Notes: generated by a model from the letters alone, not told the origin. Shown: positions 1 to 8,163, counted from the first letter of the stretch. The stretch: 37,074 bases of DNA from Bryobacteraceae bacterium (GCA_023511855.1 JAIMAR010000009.1:1-37074); one strand, 5' to 3'. Numbers and translations: made by a program.

Positions 1-17
1 GACACGGGGGTGGAAAA

Positions 18-47
18 CCACAGAGGGCACGGAGGACACGGAGAAAA
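18..47. repeat. Purine-rich 'cacagag / cacggag' repeat
   Basis: A short imperfect repeat made of units such as CCACAGAG, GCACGGAG and ACACGGAG. Motifs of this style are, from memory, common as dispersed intergenic repeats in several acidobacterial and planctomycete genomes. It lies at the left edge of a non-coding stretch and has no coding potential that I can support. Confidence 0.4.
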
Positions 48-141
48 TCGGAGATGGGTAGACAGGGCGCGGAGACGCCGGGGCAGCATCAACAGAGCGC
101 AAGATTTCGCGGAACGGAGGGCGGCGGGTAGAGGGGGCCAA

Positions 142-185
142 GGCCGGCAGGAATGCCGGCCGCAGGCTAGAAAGCCTGCCCCACA
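142..185. repeat. Double-hairpin dispersed repeat, copy 1
   Basis: Two adjacent perfect hairpins. The first has arms 142-148 and 155-161 (GGCCGGC with GCCGGCC) around a 6-base loop. The second has arms 162-168 and 173-179 (GCAGGCT with AGCCTGC) around a 4-base loop, followed by CCCACA. The same two-hairpin layout with compensating arm changes occurs at 34352-34396, so the structure rather than the exact sequence is conserved. The block is non-coding and sits directly before the 151-bp tandem duplication. Confidence 0.75.
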
Positions 186-187
186 GT

Positions 188-489
188 GTAGGCGGCGCCT
201 TGGGGTGGAGCCCGCAGTCTTGCGGGCCACGCCGCCAGTCTTGGCGGCGGATGGTGTTTTGGAGCCCGTTGCACTTGGTGTACGTTGCTCTGCCGGCGCG
301 GCCGCCGGCATGGCAAATCTCGCGGTATGCTCCACAGCGTAGGCGGCGCCTTGAGGTGGAGCCCGCAGTCCTGCGGGCCACGCTGCCAGTCTTGGCGGCG
401 GATGGTGTTTTGGAGCCCGTTGCAGTTCGTGTACGTTGCTCTGCCGGCGCGGCCACCGGCATGGCAAGCCTGGCGGCATGCTCCACGGC
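188..489. repeat. 151-bp tandem duplication carrying hairpins
   Basis: Two direct copies, 188-338 and 339-489, are nearly identical, with scattered substitutions. Each copy holds three hairpins. In copy 1 these are 210-227 (GCCCGCA/TGCGGGC), 231-248 (GCCGCCA/TGGCGGC) and 291-310 (TGCCGGC/GCCGGCA); each has a 7-bp stem and a 4- to 6-base loop. Copy 2 keeps all three, with one G-T pair and one mismatch. Open frames exist through it but run in several frames at once and look like G+C artefacts. The block ends just upstream of the membrane protein at 517. Confidence 0.8.
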
Positions 490-516
490 AGGCTGGTTTC
501 GTGATAAACCGGGAGC

Positions 517-1527
517 ATGTCCGCCGTGGCCGCTGGTGCGGTTGCCAGTGTGTGGGCGGCGGTGCAATTAATCGCCTGGATTGCGCTGGGCTCGCTCGTT
601 GTGCGGGGCAAAGCGGCGCCACCCGTCAGCTCCGCGTGCGCCTTGCTCGCCGGCAGCGGCATCACGGGATTCTTGCTCGCCGTGCTTTCCGCGACGGCCG
701 GAATCCGGTGGGCTCTGGCTGGCACCTTCATCGCGAGCGGTTTGGGCTTGCTCTTCGGCGGCAAGCGCGCCTGGCAGGAAATAAGGGGCCTGGCGCAGAT
801 CTACGCCCAGCTTACAAGCGGGCGCCGCGCGGTGCGCATGGTGAGTGTTGTCCTTCTTGCCTGGGCTTGGACGCTGGCGTGCTGTCCGCCGCGCGACGCC
901 GACGTAATGCGGTATCACCTGGGCCACATCCGGCAAATCGACATCGAGGGCCGGTGGACCGCCATTCCGGACCTGCACTTCAGCTTCCCCTTCGGCTGGA
1001 CTCTGAATTACCTGCCCTTTGAGCATTGGGGACTTCCGCAGGCAGCGCACTTTGTCAACCTCGGGGTGTGGATTATTGCGGCGCTGACGCTGGCCTGGGC
1101 TGCCAAAAGGCTCGGCGGCGCGGGTTCTTCGTTCCTGCTCACGGGTCTGTTTGTTTTTCAGCCCTATGTGCTCAAAATGGCAACCACCGCCTTCGCCGAG
1201 ATGTATCTGCTGCTGGTGGCGCTCACGGTGGTTGTGCTGTTGACGCTGCCGCAGGAGGCCGACGGGAAAGCGTATTTGCTGTTAGGTTTTGCGGCCTGGA
1301 TCGGCGCGCAGAGCCGGTACCAGGCTATCGCCATCGGCCTGGCGGTGACGCTGCTGGTGCTGATCCGTTTTTACCTGAACCAACTTCCGCAGCGGGCATT
1401 TGCCCAATTCGCGGCCGGAGGGGCAGCGGCCTGGGTTCTCAGCTCGCCTTTTTACGTCATGAACGCGCTGAGCTTCCGAAACCCCGTGTGGCCGTTGATG
1501 ACGCAGTGGTTCGGCAACTCGGCCTAT
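517..1527 (+). pseudogene. GT-C-like polytopic membrane protein, 3' end cut off by IS
   Basis: About 337 native residues, followed by about 10 residues read from the insertion sequence before a TGA at 1558-1560. The protein has many hydrophobic segments, beginning near residues 5-30 and 42-85. After the second comes a loop with PPRDADVMRYHL, which resembles the acidic first luminal loop of GT-C glycosyltransferases, and near the end FRNPVWPL, similar to the NPxFPL motif seen in putative dolichyl-phosphate-mannose mannosyltransferase-like proteins. Relatives are usually well over 400 residues, so the C-terminal part is missing. The function as a sugar transferase is inferred from these motifs only. 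The ATG at 517 follows GGGAG very closely. A GATAAA at 503-508 would place transcription start about two bases before the ATG. The truncation is caused by the IS whose left inverted repeat starts at 1528. Confidence 0.7.
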
Positions 1528-1542
1528 CAGCCCGTGGATAAA
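1528..1542. repeat. IS left terminal inverted repeat
   Basis: Fifteen bases matching the reverse complement of 2998-3012 without mismatch. Similarity stops just inside and just outside, which sets the element's ends. Confidence 0.8.
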
Positions 1543-1556
1543 GTCGCAAAAACATC

Positions 1557-1585
1557 TTGAACTGAAAATGTTTTGACGGGATAAT
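1557..1585 (+). promoter_or_regulatory. Transposase promoter, leaderless
   Basis: TTGAAC at 1557-1562, a 17-base spacer, then GATAAT at 1580-1585 form a good sigma-70 promoter inside the IS. The start expected 7 bases after the -10 box is 1592, the A of the transposase ATG, so the mRNA would be leaderless. No convincing Shine-Dalgarno sequence precedes the ATG. An inverted AAAACAT/ATGTTTT pair (1548-1554, 1568-1574) overlaps the promoter. Confidence 0.6.
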
Positions 1586-1591
1586 TGGGGC

Positions 1592-3016
1592 ATGGCGCTT
1601 GGCAGACGCAAACCGAAACAGGCCTCCCTTTGGGTCGACACCAGCCACTTGCGGGCTCACGGCTCTCACCCCTTCTACCGCCGGGTGAACGAGATCTTGG
1701 ACCGAGCCAACTTCGATGCCTACGTCGAACAGATCTGCCGCAAGTACTACGCCCCGACCATGGGCCGCCCGTCCATCGCCCCGGGGGTCTACTTCCGCTG
1801 CTTTCTGGTGGGCTACTTCGAGGGGATCGAGTCGGAGCGCGGCATCGCCTACCGGGTCTCCGACTCGCTGAGCCTGCGGGAGTTCTTGGGGCTGAGCCTG
1901 GAGGAGCGGACGCCGGACCACTCGACGCTGTCCAAGACGCGGCGGCTGCTGAGCTTGGGGACGCACCAGGCGGTGTTCCGCTGGGTATTGAAGCAACTGG
2001 CGCGGGAAGGGTTGCTGAGCGGCAAGAACCTGGGGGTGGACGCGACCACGCTGGAAGCCAACGCGGCGCTGAAGTCGATCGTGCGGCGGGACCACGGGGC
2101 CGGCTATGACGACTACGTGCGGCAACTGATGCAGGCCGAGGGCATCGAGGAGCCGACCCCGGCCCAGCAGCAGCGTTTTGACCGCAAGCGGAAGAAGTCG
2201 TTGTCGAACCGGGAGTGGGTGAATCGGCACGATCCGGAGGCGCGGATCACCAAGATGAAGGACGGCCGCACGCACCTGGCCTACAAGGCCGAGCACGCGG
2301 TGGACCTGGACACGGGGGCGGTGGTGGCGCTGACGGTGCAGCCGGCCGACCGCGGGGATACGGACAGCCTGAGGGCGACGTTGGGGGAAGCCGGCCGGGT
2401 GGTGACGGGGATGGCGGGGCAGGCGGCGCGCGCGGAGGCGGCCGGGCCGGTGAAGAAGGTGAGCGAAGTGGGCGTAGAGCGGGTGGTGGCGGACAAGGGG
2501 TACCACAGCAAACAGGTGTTGCAGGAACTGGCCGAGGTGGGCGTGCGCACGCTGATTGCGGAGCCGGAACGCCAGCGGCAACGATGGGCGGGACAGGGGG
2601 CGGCGCAAGCGGCGGTGTATGCCAACCGGCGGCGGCTGAAGAGCCGGAGCGCCAAGGCGCTGATGCGGCATCGCGCGGAAAGGATTGAGAGAAGTTTCGC
2701 TCATCTGTACGACACCGGCGGGATGCGCCGGGTGCACTTGCGCGGTAAGAACAACATCGCCAAGCGCCTGCTGATTCACGCTGCGGCCTTCAATCTGAGC
2801 CTGATTTTGCGGCAGATGCTGCGGGTGGGCACGGCCCGGCAGGCGGCGGGGCAGCTTACTGCGCTTTGTTTGTGCTTTTTGCGTCTCATGCACGCGGTAA
2901 ATCGCGGTCCGGTGGTGGTTGGATCCCGCTGGCCCACGGCCTGGACGGCTCACCAGCGACGTTGCCACCATCCATCGGCGCGCCGCCAAAGCGAGGTTTT
3001 ATCCACGGGCTGCTAA
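1592..3016 (+). CDS. IS5/IS1182-type DDE transposase
   Basis: 474 residues. The N-terminal part (about 30-120) matches the DUF772-type region of IS5/IS1182 transposases, with YAPTMGRPSIAPGVYF and TPDHSTLSKTRRLL. The DDE catalytic core follows: D150 in NLGVDATTLEA, D301 in VVADKGYHS, and E366 in RIERSFAHLYDTGG. A basic insert rich in R and K lies near 195-225. The frame is intact, so the enzyme may be active. The last codon and the TAA stop (3014-3016) extend past the right inverted repeat, so termination depends on flanking DNA. Residues after about 425 look poorly conserved and may be tail read-through of the IS end. The start is the ATG at 1592, which coincides with the predicted transcription start. 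Confidence 0.9.
   Translation: MALGRRKPKQASLWVDTSHLRAHGSHPFYRRVNEILDRANFDAYVEQICRKYYAPTMGRPSIAPGVYFRCFLVGYFEGIESERGIAYRVSDSLSLREFLGLSLEERTPDHSTLSKTRRLLSLGTHQAVFRWVLKQLAREGLLSGKNLGVDATTLEANAALKSIVRRDHGAGYDDYVRQLMQAEGIEEPTPAQQQRFDRKRKKSLSNREWVNRHDPEARITKMKDGRTHLAYKAEHAVDLDTGAVVALTVQPADRGDTDSLRATLGEAGRVVTGMAGQAARAEAAGPVKKVSEVGVERVVADKGYHSKQVLQELAEVGVRTLIAEPERQRQRWAGQGAAQAAVYANRRRLKSRSAKALMRHRAERIERSFAHLYDTGGMRRVHLRGKNNIAKRLLIHAAAFNLSLILRQMLRVGTARQAAGQLTALCLCFLRLMHAVNRGPVVVGSRWPTAWTAHQRRCHHPSARRQSEVLSTGC
2998..3012. repeat. IS right terminal inverted repeat
   Basis: Fifteen bases, the exact reverse complement of the left end at 1528-1542. It overlaps the last codons of the transposase. Confidence 0.8.
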
Positions 3017-3196
3017 GCCAACTAGGTAACGTGAAAACATCCAGGCTGGCAGGAAGCCGCTGATAAAGTCCCAGTAGAACAGCTCAAAACGCCAGGTTCG
3101 GGCGGCCAATTTTTGAGTGTTGGCCCAGGAGCCCCAGGAGATCATGGTCAAGACGCACAACACGACGGCGAGCGGGTAACTCTCGACTGTGATCAT
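3013..3196 (-). pseudogene. GRP-type sugar transporter, N-terminal fragment
   Basis: The minus-strand ATG at 3196 opens a frame with about 60 native residues: a first membrane segment (SYPLAVVLCVLTMISWGSWA), then NTQKLAARTWRFELFYWDF and a second hydrophobic stretch. WGSWANTQKL and RFELFYWD are, from memory, typical of the N-terminus of glucose/ribose porter family transporters in acidobacteria. The frame runs into the IS right end, which adds LAARG and a stop. The remaining roughly 80 percent of the gene is absent from the left flank of the IS, which holds a different gene. AGGAG and AAAGG lie upstream of the ATG, so the fragment could still be translated. Family assignment is moderately sure; loss of function is near certain. 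Confidence 0.65.
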
Positions 3197-3315
3197 CGCC
3201 TTTCGCTCCTCTCAGCGTGCGCTGGCATTAGCAAGGGTCACGCATGCGCCGTAACCGGAAACAGAAGCGGCGGCGCATGCCGCCCGGTGTCCACGGTTTG
3301 TAGGCCGCGCCCCAT

Positions 3316-3738
3316 TCACGGCACACGGCGGGCGACTCCCTTTCTCGGGGGAGGCGGCGGATTCAGTTCTCCGCGGATGTTGAAACTCGGAGCGCCGCCG
3401 GTGATCGTGAACTGGATCTCATCCCCGGACAGAACGCCCTTGTATTGGACTTTGGCGGGCCGGTCTTGGCCGACCCAAACGTAGAACGAAATAGTGTCGC
3501 CCTCCACTTTGCCATCCCAGATCTCCGTGTTGAGAGGCGAGCCGGTATACGGCGGCACAGCCGTGCGGAGATGGCCTGAGACCGTGTTGCCGGCGTGGTT
3601 CAGGCTCAGATAGAGGGTTTCCATTTGGTCTGCCCGACCGGCTCGGGGGACTTGAATGGCCCATTGGCCGGAGAAATTGGCAGCCCAGGCGGAGAGGGGG
3701 ACAGCCGCCAGCAGAAGATAAAGCAGACGGATTTTCAT
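3316..3738 (-). CDS. Small secreted protein of unknown function
   Basis: 140 residues. A Sec signal peptide (KIRLLYLLLAAVPLSAWA) is followed by a domain starting NFSGQWAIQVP, then alternating short strands (ETLYLSLNHAGNTVSGHL, ISFYVWVGQ, QYKGVLSGDEIQFTI). This looks like a small beta-sandwich or lipocalin-like fold of the type often found as FSGxW proteins in acidobacteria. A PPPPPRKG tail ends the protein. It lies 12 bases after the DUF1593 gene on the same strand and may be cotranscribed with it. No catalytic motif is seen. Function unknown; probably periplasmic. Confidence 0.7.
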   Translation of the reverse strand: MKIRLLYLLLAAVPLSAWAANFSGQWAIQVPRAGRADQMETLYLSLNHAGNTVSGHLRTAVPPYTGSPLNTEIWDGKVEGDTISFYVWVGQDRPAKVQYKGVLSGDEIQFTITGGAPSFNIRGELNPPPPPRKGVARRVP

Positions 3739-3750
3739 CGGACGGGCCTC

Positions 3751-5151
3751 CTATTGAACAGTAACGATGACTCGGGCGTAGCGGGTAAGCGGAGGCTTAC
3801 CCGTATCGGTAACTTCGGCGATGAGATGAATCGTCTGGCTGGGCTTGGCGTCGGCGGGAACTTGCAGCAAGGCGGTCGCACTGGAAGCGTCCTGGATGGA
3901 AACCTCGCCGGGGTAGGATCCCGGTTCGCGGTACTGCCACCAGGAGTAACGCAGCGTGTCGCCGTCGGGATCGGAGGAGCCGGCCACGCTCAAGCGCACC
4001 GTGCTGCCGGGACGGGCGGCGATGTCCTTGGGTACGGCCAAGCGGATCACGGGCGGGTGGTTGGCTTCTCGGTAAGGCTTCACGCACCAGTCGGCACGCG
4101 CCGCCCAGTCCCTCTGGAAGGCTTCGGCCCAGCGCCAGATGGGCTTGTAGACGTCGCCGTCATCCTGCGCGTCCCGCCAGACGTTGGTCACTCCGGGTTT
4201 TTCCTCAACAAACCGCCCGCCCCAACCGCCGTAGCTGGGGTGTTCCAGGCTGCGCAGCCCGACCTCGATCTGGTGCATGAACGAGGGTGAATCGCCCTCC
4301 GAGCGAAACGCGCCGTTCTCCGACTCGTAAGCGCCGGCCAGAGGGCCGCGGTCGGAGATGACATTGCCCACCAGCCAGGGGCGCTCAAAGAAGATGCGAT
4401 GAGGCAGGGGGATGAGCCGCCGCCAATCGTAAGCGATGGCGCCAAACTGGCGGATGCTGACCAGGACCTGGAGCTTGGGCCAGTTGGGTTCGATGTACTT
4501 CCGGAAAGTTTCGTCCTGCTGATCGTGGATGATGTAGATGACAGCCTTCCGGCTGACCTTATCCATTTGGTCGGGATGCTCCTTTTGGATCTTGGCGAGC
4601 GCTTTGGCGATGGTATTGGTGCCGCCCCAGGCCTGGAGGTAGACGGACCCCGGCTGGTCATCGAGGAGGACCTTCACGATGCGGTCGGCGCCAGGCGTGT
4701 CCAACTCCATCTCGCCCACGTTGGAGATGTTCCCAACATAGACCTTGGACCTGAGTTCGTCGGGAGACGGCCAGCCGTCGGCGTGTTTCTTGAGGTTGTC
4801 GTAGACCCGGCTATAAAGCTCGATCTGGGCGTGGATCCACTCGACGCCGCTCCAGGTATGGCCGAGCCAGTGAAAGCGCGAGCTGCTGTAGATCATGCCC
4901 TCGATGTTGAATTCGTTGGCGTATGTCAGGAACCGGATGAAGGAGCACCGGTCGTCGATCTCACCATCGGTGGTCACGATGACGCGGGGACGGGGATCTG
5001 GCGGGGCAGGTTGGGCCTGAAGGGGTTGGATCCACAGCGGGCCCGCCAGGAGGGCAAGCAGGGCGGCCGCGAGCCGGAAATGGGCTGCAAACTTCGCCGG
5101 CGGGCCGGCGGAAGTTCGCGGGGGAAACAGGGTCGTGCTAGTTTTCTTCAT
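3751..5151 (-). CDS. Secreted DUF1593 nucleoside-hydrolase-like protein
   Basis: 466 residues. An N-terminal signal (hydrophobic core about 25-42, ending near LQAQ) is followed by the DUF1593 domain (about 54-345). Its opening motif VIVTTDGEIDDRCSF holds D62, D66 and D67, which correspond to the calcium-binding Asp cluster of nucleoside hydrolases. The family includes the cellulose-binding protein Sde182. The C-terminal part (about 362-466, from HPPVIRLAVP) is an Ig/cadherin-like beta domain with SSDPDGDTLRYSWWQY, typical of family members. A sugar-related extracytoplasmic role is inferred; the substrate is unknown. The start is firm: AGGAGGT at 5157-5163 stands 5 bases before the ATG, an unusually strong ribosome site for this window. 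Confidence 0.88.
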   Translation of the reverse strand: MKKTSTTLFPPRTSAGPPAKFAAHFRLAAALLALLAGPLWIQPLQAQPAPPDPRPRVIVTTDGEIDDRCSFIRFLTYANEFNIEGMIYSSSRFHWLGHTWSGVEWIHAQIELYSRVYDNLKKHADGWPSPDELRSKVYVGNISNVGEMELDTPGADRIVKVLLDDQPGSVYLQAWGGTNTIAKALAKIQKEHPDQMDKVSRKAVIYIIHDQQDETFRKYIEPNWPKLQVLVSIRQFGAIAYDWRRLIPLPHRIFFERPWLVGNVISDRGPLAGAYESENGAFRSEGDSPSFMHQIEVGLRSLEHPSYGGWGGRFVEEKPGVTNVWRDAQDDGDVYKPIWRWAEAFQRDWAARADWCVKPYREANHPPVIRLAVPKDIAARPGSTVRLSVAGSSDPDGDTLRYSWWQYREPGSYPGEVSIQDASSATALLQVPADAKPSQTIHLIAEVTDTGKPPLTRYARVIVTVQ

Positions 5152-5516
5152 ACGTTACCTCCTGATTCGGTCTGATTAGCCTTGGTGTAAGTACGTCTGC
5201 CAGCCGAGATAGTTCTCATGGGCGTGGGCCGGCGGTCCGGCACGAAGGAAGCGTTGGCGCAAGTCCGGGTTTCTTCGATCTTGGCCGTGACACGGGCGTC
5301 GGCATCGGCCGAGCGCGCGGCATTGCCCAGCGCCCCCGATAGGTCCATGGTGCAGACGCTGACGCCCGCCATTCCCACTCTTGTGCAAATTAGCGTCGTA
5401 GCCATAGGCTGCCCGTGGCCGGTCCCGGGGCGTGAGCAGGCTGAGCCTCGGATCGCCTGGATTGGGTTCGCCAAGAACCAATCTCAAAACTCCGGTAACT
5501 CAACCATGAATCGAGT
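5152..5516. other. Non-coding or decayed DNA upstream of DUF1593 gene
   Basis: About 365 bases without a gene I can support. Two overlapping minus-strand frames (about 5176-5487 and 5148-5474) contain plausible-looking pieces such as AHENYLGWQTYLHQG, but neither is recognisable and they overlap in different frames. This would fit a frameshifted remnant. It should hold the promoter of the DUF1593 gene, although I see no clear -10/-35 pair. Confidence 0.35.
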
Positions 5517-5720
5517 ATGCAGCATTTTCTCCCCGTTGTTGCGACTGTTCCCCGTACCGAATTCGAGCGGGCTGTGAAGGAGCACCAAACCGAGCGTCAT
5601 GCCGGTGGCTTCACCAGTCGGAGCCGGCTCGTGGCAATGCTGTTTTGCCAGTTGGGCCGGGTCCCTTCGGTGCACGAGATGTGCTGCGCCTTTGGAACTG
5701 GGGCCGGAGTGGTAAGGCCG
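5517..5720 (+). pseudogene. IS4-type (DUF4372) transposase remnant
   Basis: The frame starts MQHFLPVVATVPRTEFERAV and continues KEHQTERHAGGFTSRSRLVAMLFCQLGR. This matches the N-terminal DUF4372 region of IS4-family transposases, which typically begin the same way. After about residue 60 (VHEMCCAFG) the sequence stops resembling the family, and no DDE core follows within the next kilobase. It is therefore a 5' fragment of about 200 bases from a dead insertion sequence. No inverted repeats were found around it. Confidence 0.65.
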
Positions 5721-6064
5721 GCGTGGGCAGCACCGTTGGCCGCGGTCTGCTCACATCACCAGCGCGCGGTAGGATGGCCGGCTACTGATTTGGACAGCAC
5801 CCATCTCCCAACTTTGCCGGCCTGCCAATGTTCCGGCCGGCACCTCGTTTGGGAAAACCGTGGGATGGGCGAGCCATGCCCGGTGTTTTCAGTCAGCCGC
5901 CCCAGGCTTCTTTGCTGATTGCACAGCAGCGGTTTGAAGCATACCCCAGAAATACAAAACCTCCGGCGGAACCAAGCGGAAGGTGTTTCCCTAAACGCTT
6001 GCGCGCCGCCGGAGGTCCCCCTCCGGTGGAAGGCCCTGTAGGCGCACCCAGGCGCCCGGCGGCC
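5721..6064. other. Non-coding DNA between IS4 remnant and sod
   Basis: No gene is seen. Near the right end is a hairpin, arms 6009-6015 and 6020-6026 (CCGGAGG/CCTCCGG), extendable to about 10 bp with one G-U pair, and a smaller one at 6041-6056 (GGCGC/GCGCC). Both lie just after the stop of the minus-strand sod gene and could slow or end its transcription, but neither is followed by a T tract in that direction. Confidence 0.35.
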
Positions 6065-6673
6065 TCAACCCAGATACCGCTTCTCGATCTCTTTCCAGTT
6101 GACGACGTTCCACCAAGCGTTCACGTAGTCGGCCCGGCGGTTTTGATACTTGAGATAGTAGGCATGTTCCCAGACGTCAATGCCCATGACCGGGAACTTG
6201 CCTTCCATGATGGGACTGTCCTGATTGGCTGTGGAGTAGATGTCCAACCGGCCCGCTGCATCCTTTACGAGCCAAGCCCAGCCGGAGCCGAAGCGGCCCA
6301 TAGCAGCCGCAGTGAACTTCTCCTTGAAGAGGTCGAAGCCGCCGAACACGCTCCGTATGGCCTCGGCCAATTTGCCGGTCGGTTCGCCGCCGGCGTTGGG
6401 ACCCATGATGGTCCAGAACATGGCGTGATTGATGTGACCTCCGCCGTTGTTGCGAACAGCGGTGCGGATGCTTTCCGGAACCAGGGCGACTCCGTTGGCC
6501 AGCAGTTCTTCCAGGGGCTTGCCCGCCAGATCCGGCGCAGACTCCAGGGCCTTATTCAAGTTGGCCACATAAGCCGCATGGTGCTTGCCGTGGTGGATTT
6601 CCATGGTCATTTTATCGATGTACGGCTCGAGCGCGTCGAAGGCGTAAGGCAGGTTTGGCAGTGTGAATGGCAT
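6065..6673 (-). CDS. sodA: Superoxide dismutase, Mn/Fe type
   Basis: 202 residues, the normal length. It converts superoxide to hydrogen peroxide and oxygen, and there is no signal peptide, so it is cytoplasmic. Metal ligands can be placed at H27 (MEIHHGKHH), H83 ([10 protein letters not shown]), D166 and H170 ([10 protein letters not shown]). The N-terminal hairpin helix and the C-terminal (Y)[20 protein letters not shown] are complete. STANQDSPI resembles manganese enzymes more than iron enzymes, so sodA is the preferred symbol, but metal use cannot be settled by eye. AGGAG precedes the ATG by 7 bases. It follows gatA by 44 bases on the same strand and may be part of that operon. Confidence 0.95.
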   Translation of the reverse strand: MPFTLPNLPYAFDALEPYIDKMTMEIHHGKHHAAYVANLNKALESAPDLAGKPLEELLANGVALVPESIRTAVRNNGGGHINHAMFWTIMGPNAGGEPTGKLAEAIRSVFGGFDLFKEKFTAAAMGRFGSGWAWLVKDAAGRLDIYSTANQDSPIMEGKFPVMGIDVWEHAYYLKYQNRRADYVNAWWNVVNWKEIEKRYLG

Positions 6674-6717
6674 CTCGTTCTCCTAGGCTTAGAGATGCGG
6701 AACAGGCGGGGAAAGAT

Positions 6718-8160
6718 TCAGGCTTCGGGGCCGCCGGCCTGCTCGAAGGCATAGGCCAAGCGCAACATCCCCAGCTCATCGAAGTGGCGGGTGAGGATCT
6801 GCATTCCGACGGGCAAGCCCGAGGCCGTGCGGCCGCACGGGACGCTCATGCAGGGCAGGCCGGCCAGCGAGCCGGTGATGGTGTAGATGTCCGAAAGATA
6901 CATCTCCAGCGGGTCGGCGATTTTCTCGCCGAGCTTAAACGCGGGGAAGGGGGAGACAGGAGCGACGATGGCGTCGACCTTCTCGAAGGCTTGGGCGAAA
7001 TCCCGGGCGACCAAGGTCCGCACTTTCTGCGCTTTCAGATAGTAAGCGTCGTAGTAGCCGGCGCTCAGTACGTAAGTTCCGAGCATGATGCGGCGTTTGC
7101 ACTCCGCGCCGAACCCTTCACCGCGCGTGTTGCGGTACATATCGATGAGCGTAGACGCCTCCTTGGAGCGCATGGTGTAGCGCACGCCGTCATAGCGGGC
7201 GAGGTTGGAGCTGGCCTCCGCCGTGCAGAGGATGTAGTAGCAAGCGATAGCGTAGTCCGTCGTGGGCAGGCTGACGTCCGAGATTTCGCAGCCCAGTTTC
7301 TTGAGCGTTTCCACGCCGCGCAGGATCCGTTCGCCGGTCTCGCTGCTGAGATCCCGGAAATACTCCCGGGGTAAGCCGACGCGCACCCCGCGGACCCCGC
7401 CTTCCAGTTGCGCCGTGTAATCGGGTACGGGCGCGAAGGCCGAGGTCGCATCCCTCTCGTCCCGTCCGGCGATCACCCCGAGCAGCACCGCCGCGTCCCG
7501 CACATTCCGCGCGAACGGACCGATGCGGTCCAGCGAGCTGGCAAAAGCAATCAGACCGTATCGCGACACCCGCCCGTAGGTCGGCGTGATTCCGACCACG
7601 CCGCAGAACGAGGCCGGCTGCCGGATCGATCCGCCCGTATCGGAACCCAGGGCCACCACCGCCGTGCCTTGGGCCACCGCGGCGCCCGATCCGCCGCTGG
7701 ATCCGCCGGGCACGCGCTCCGGATCCACCGGGTTGCGGACGGCTCCGAAAGCCGAGTTCTCATTGGAAGAGCCCATGGCGAACTCGTCGCAGTTGGTCTT
7801 GCCGAGGATGACGGCCCCCGCCTCTTCCAGGCGGACCACGGCGGTGGCGTCGTAAGGGGGAATATAGTTGGCCAGCAAACGCGAACCAGCCGTGGTGCGG
7901 ACCCCCTTGGTAAGGATGACGTCTTTGACGGCCACCGGAACTCCGGCCAGAGGTCCGAGCGGCTGGCCTTGCTCGACGGCTTCATCCACCTTGCGCGCCG
8001 CCGCGATGGCCCGCTCAGGGCAGAAATGAAGGTAGGCGTTGGTCTTGGGGTTCTCGGCTTGAGCGAAGCGGAGCGCCTGCGAGGCTAGTTCCACGGCGCG
8101 GAATTGCCGCCGGCGAAGCCCTTCGAGGATCTGAGGGATGGTGAGCCGCGCGATCTCCAC
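6718..8160 (-). CDS. gatA: Asp/Glu-tRNA amidotransferase subunit A
   Basis: 480 residues. It is the glutaminase and amidase subunit of GatCAB, which turns Glu-tRNA(Gln) and Asp-tRNA(Asn) into Gln-tRNA(Gln) and Asn-tRNA(Asn). The amidase signature is complete: K79 in VAVKD, cis-Ser S154 in VPGGSSGGSG, and nucleophile S178 in DTGGSIRQPASFCG. The ends are intact. The gene starts 3 bases after gatC in the order dciA-gatC-gatA, so it is translated as part of an operon. gatB is not in this window, which is common since gatB is often elsewhere. Confidence 0.96.
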   Translation of the reverse strand: MEIARLTIPQILEGLRRRQFRAVELASQALRFAQAENPKTNAYLHFCPERAIAAARKVDEAVEQGQPLGPLAGVPVAVKDVILTKGVRTTAGSRLLANYIPPYDATAVVRLEEAGAVILGKTNCDEFAMGSSNENSAFGAVRNPVDPERVPGGSSGGSGAAVAQGTAVVALGSDTGGSIRQPASFCGVVGITPTYGRVSRYGLIAFASSLDRIGPFARNVRDAAVLLGVIAGRDERDATSAFAPVPDYTAQLEGGVRGVRVGLPREYFRDLSSETGERILRGVETLKKLGCEISDVSLPTTDYAIACYYILCTAEASSNLARYDGVRYTMRSKEASTLIDMYRNTRGEGFGAECKRRIMLGTYVLSAGYYDAYYLKAQKVRTLVARDFAQAFEKVDAIVAPVSPFPAFKLGEKIADPLEMYLSDIYTITGSLAGLPCMSVPCGRTASGLPVGMQILTRHFDELGMLRLAYAFEQAGGPEA

Positions 8161-8163
8161 TGC

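Larger units (their letters stand above)
1528..3012. mobile_element. IS5/IS1182-type insertion sequence
   Basis: The element is bounded by 15-bp perfect terminal inverted repeats: 1528-1542 (cagcccgtggataaa) and its reverse complement at 2998-3012. It is about 1.49 kb long and carries one transposase gene that fills nearly the whole length. The flanking tetranucleotides are CTAT on the left and CTAA on the right, so no exact target duplication is seen. The two flanks belong to different genes on opposite strands. This suggests that the present junction arose by recombination between two copies, by deletion or inversion, or by an assembly join, rather than by a simple insertion. Confidence 0.85.

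Noticed and set aside
188-489. CRISPR-like array
   Set aside because: Only two repeats of 151 bases with no spacers and no cas genes; it is a tandem duplication of hairpins.
1457-2989. 510-codon minus-strand frame over the transposase
   Set aside because: It mirrors the third-position G+C of the transposase, has no family motif and no ribosome site.
1524-3016. Four-base target duplication of the IS
   Set aside because: The flanks CTAT and CTAA differ, and the genes on each side are unrelated, so a duplication cannot be claimed.
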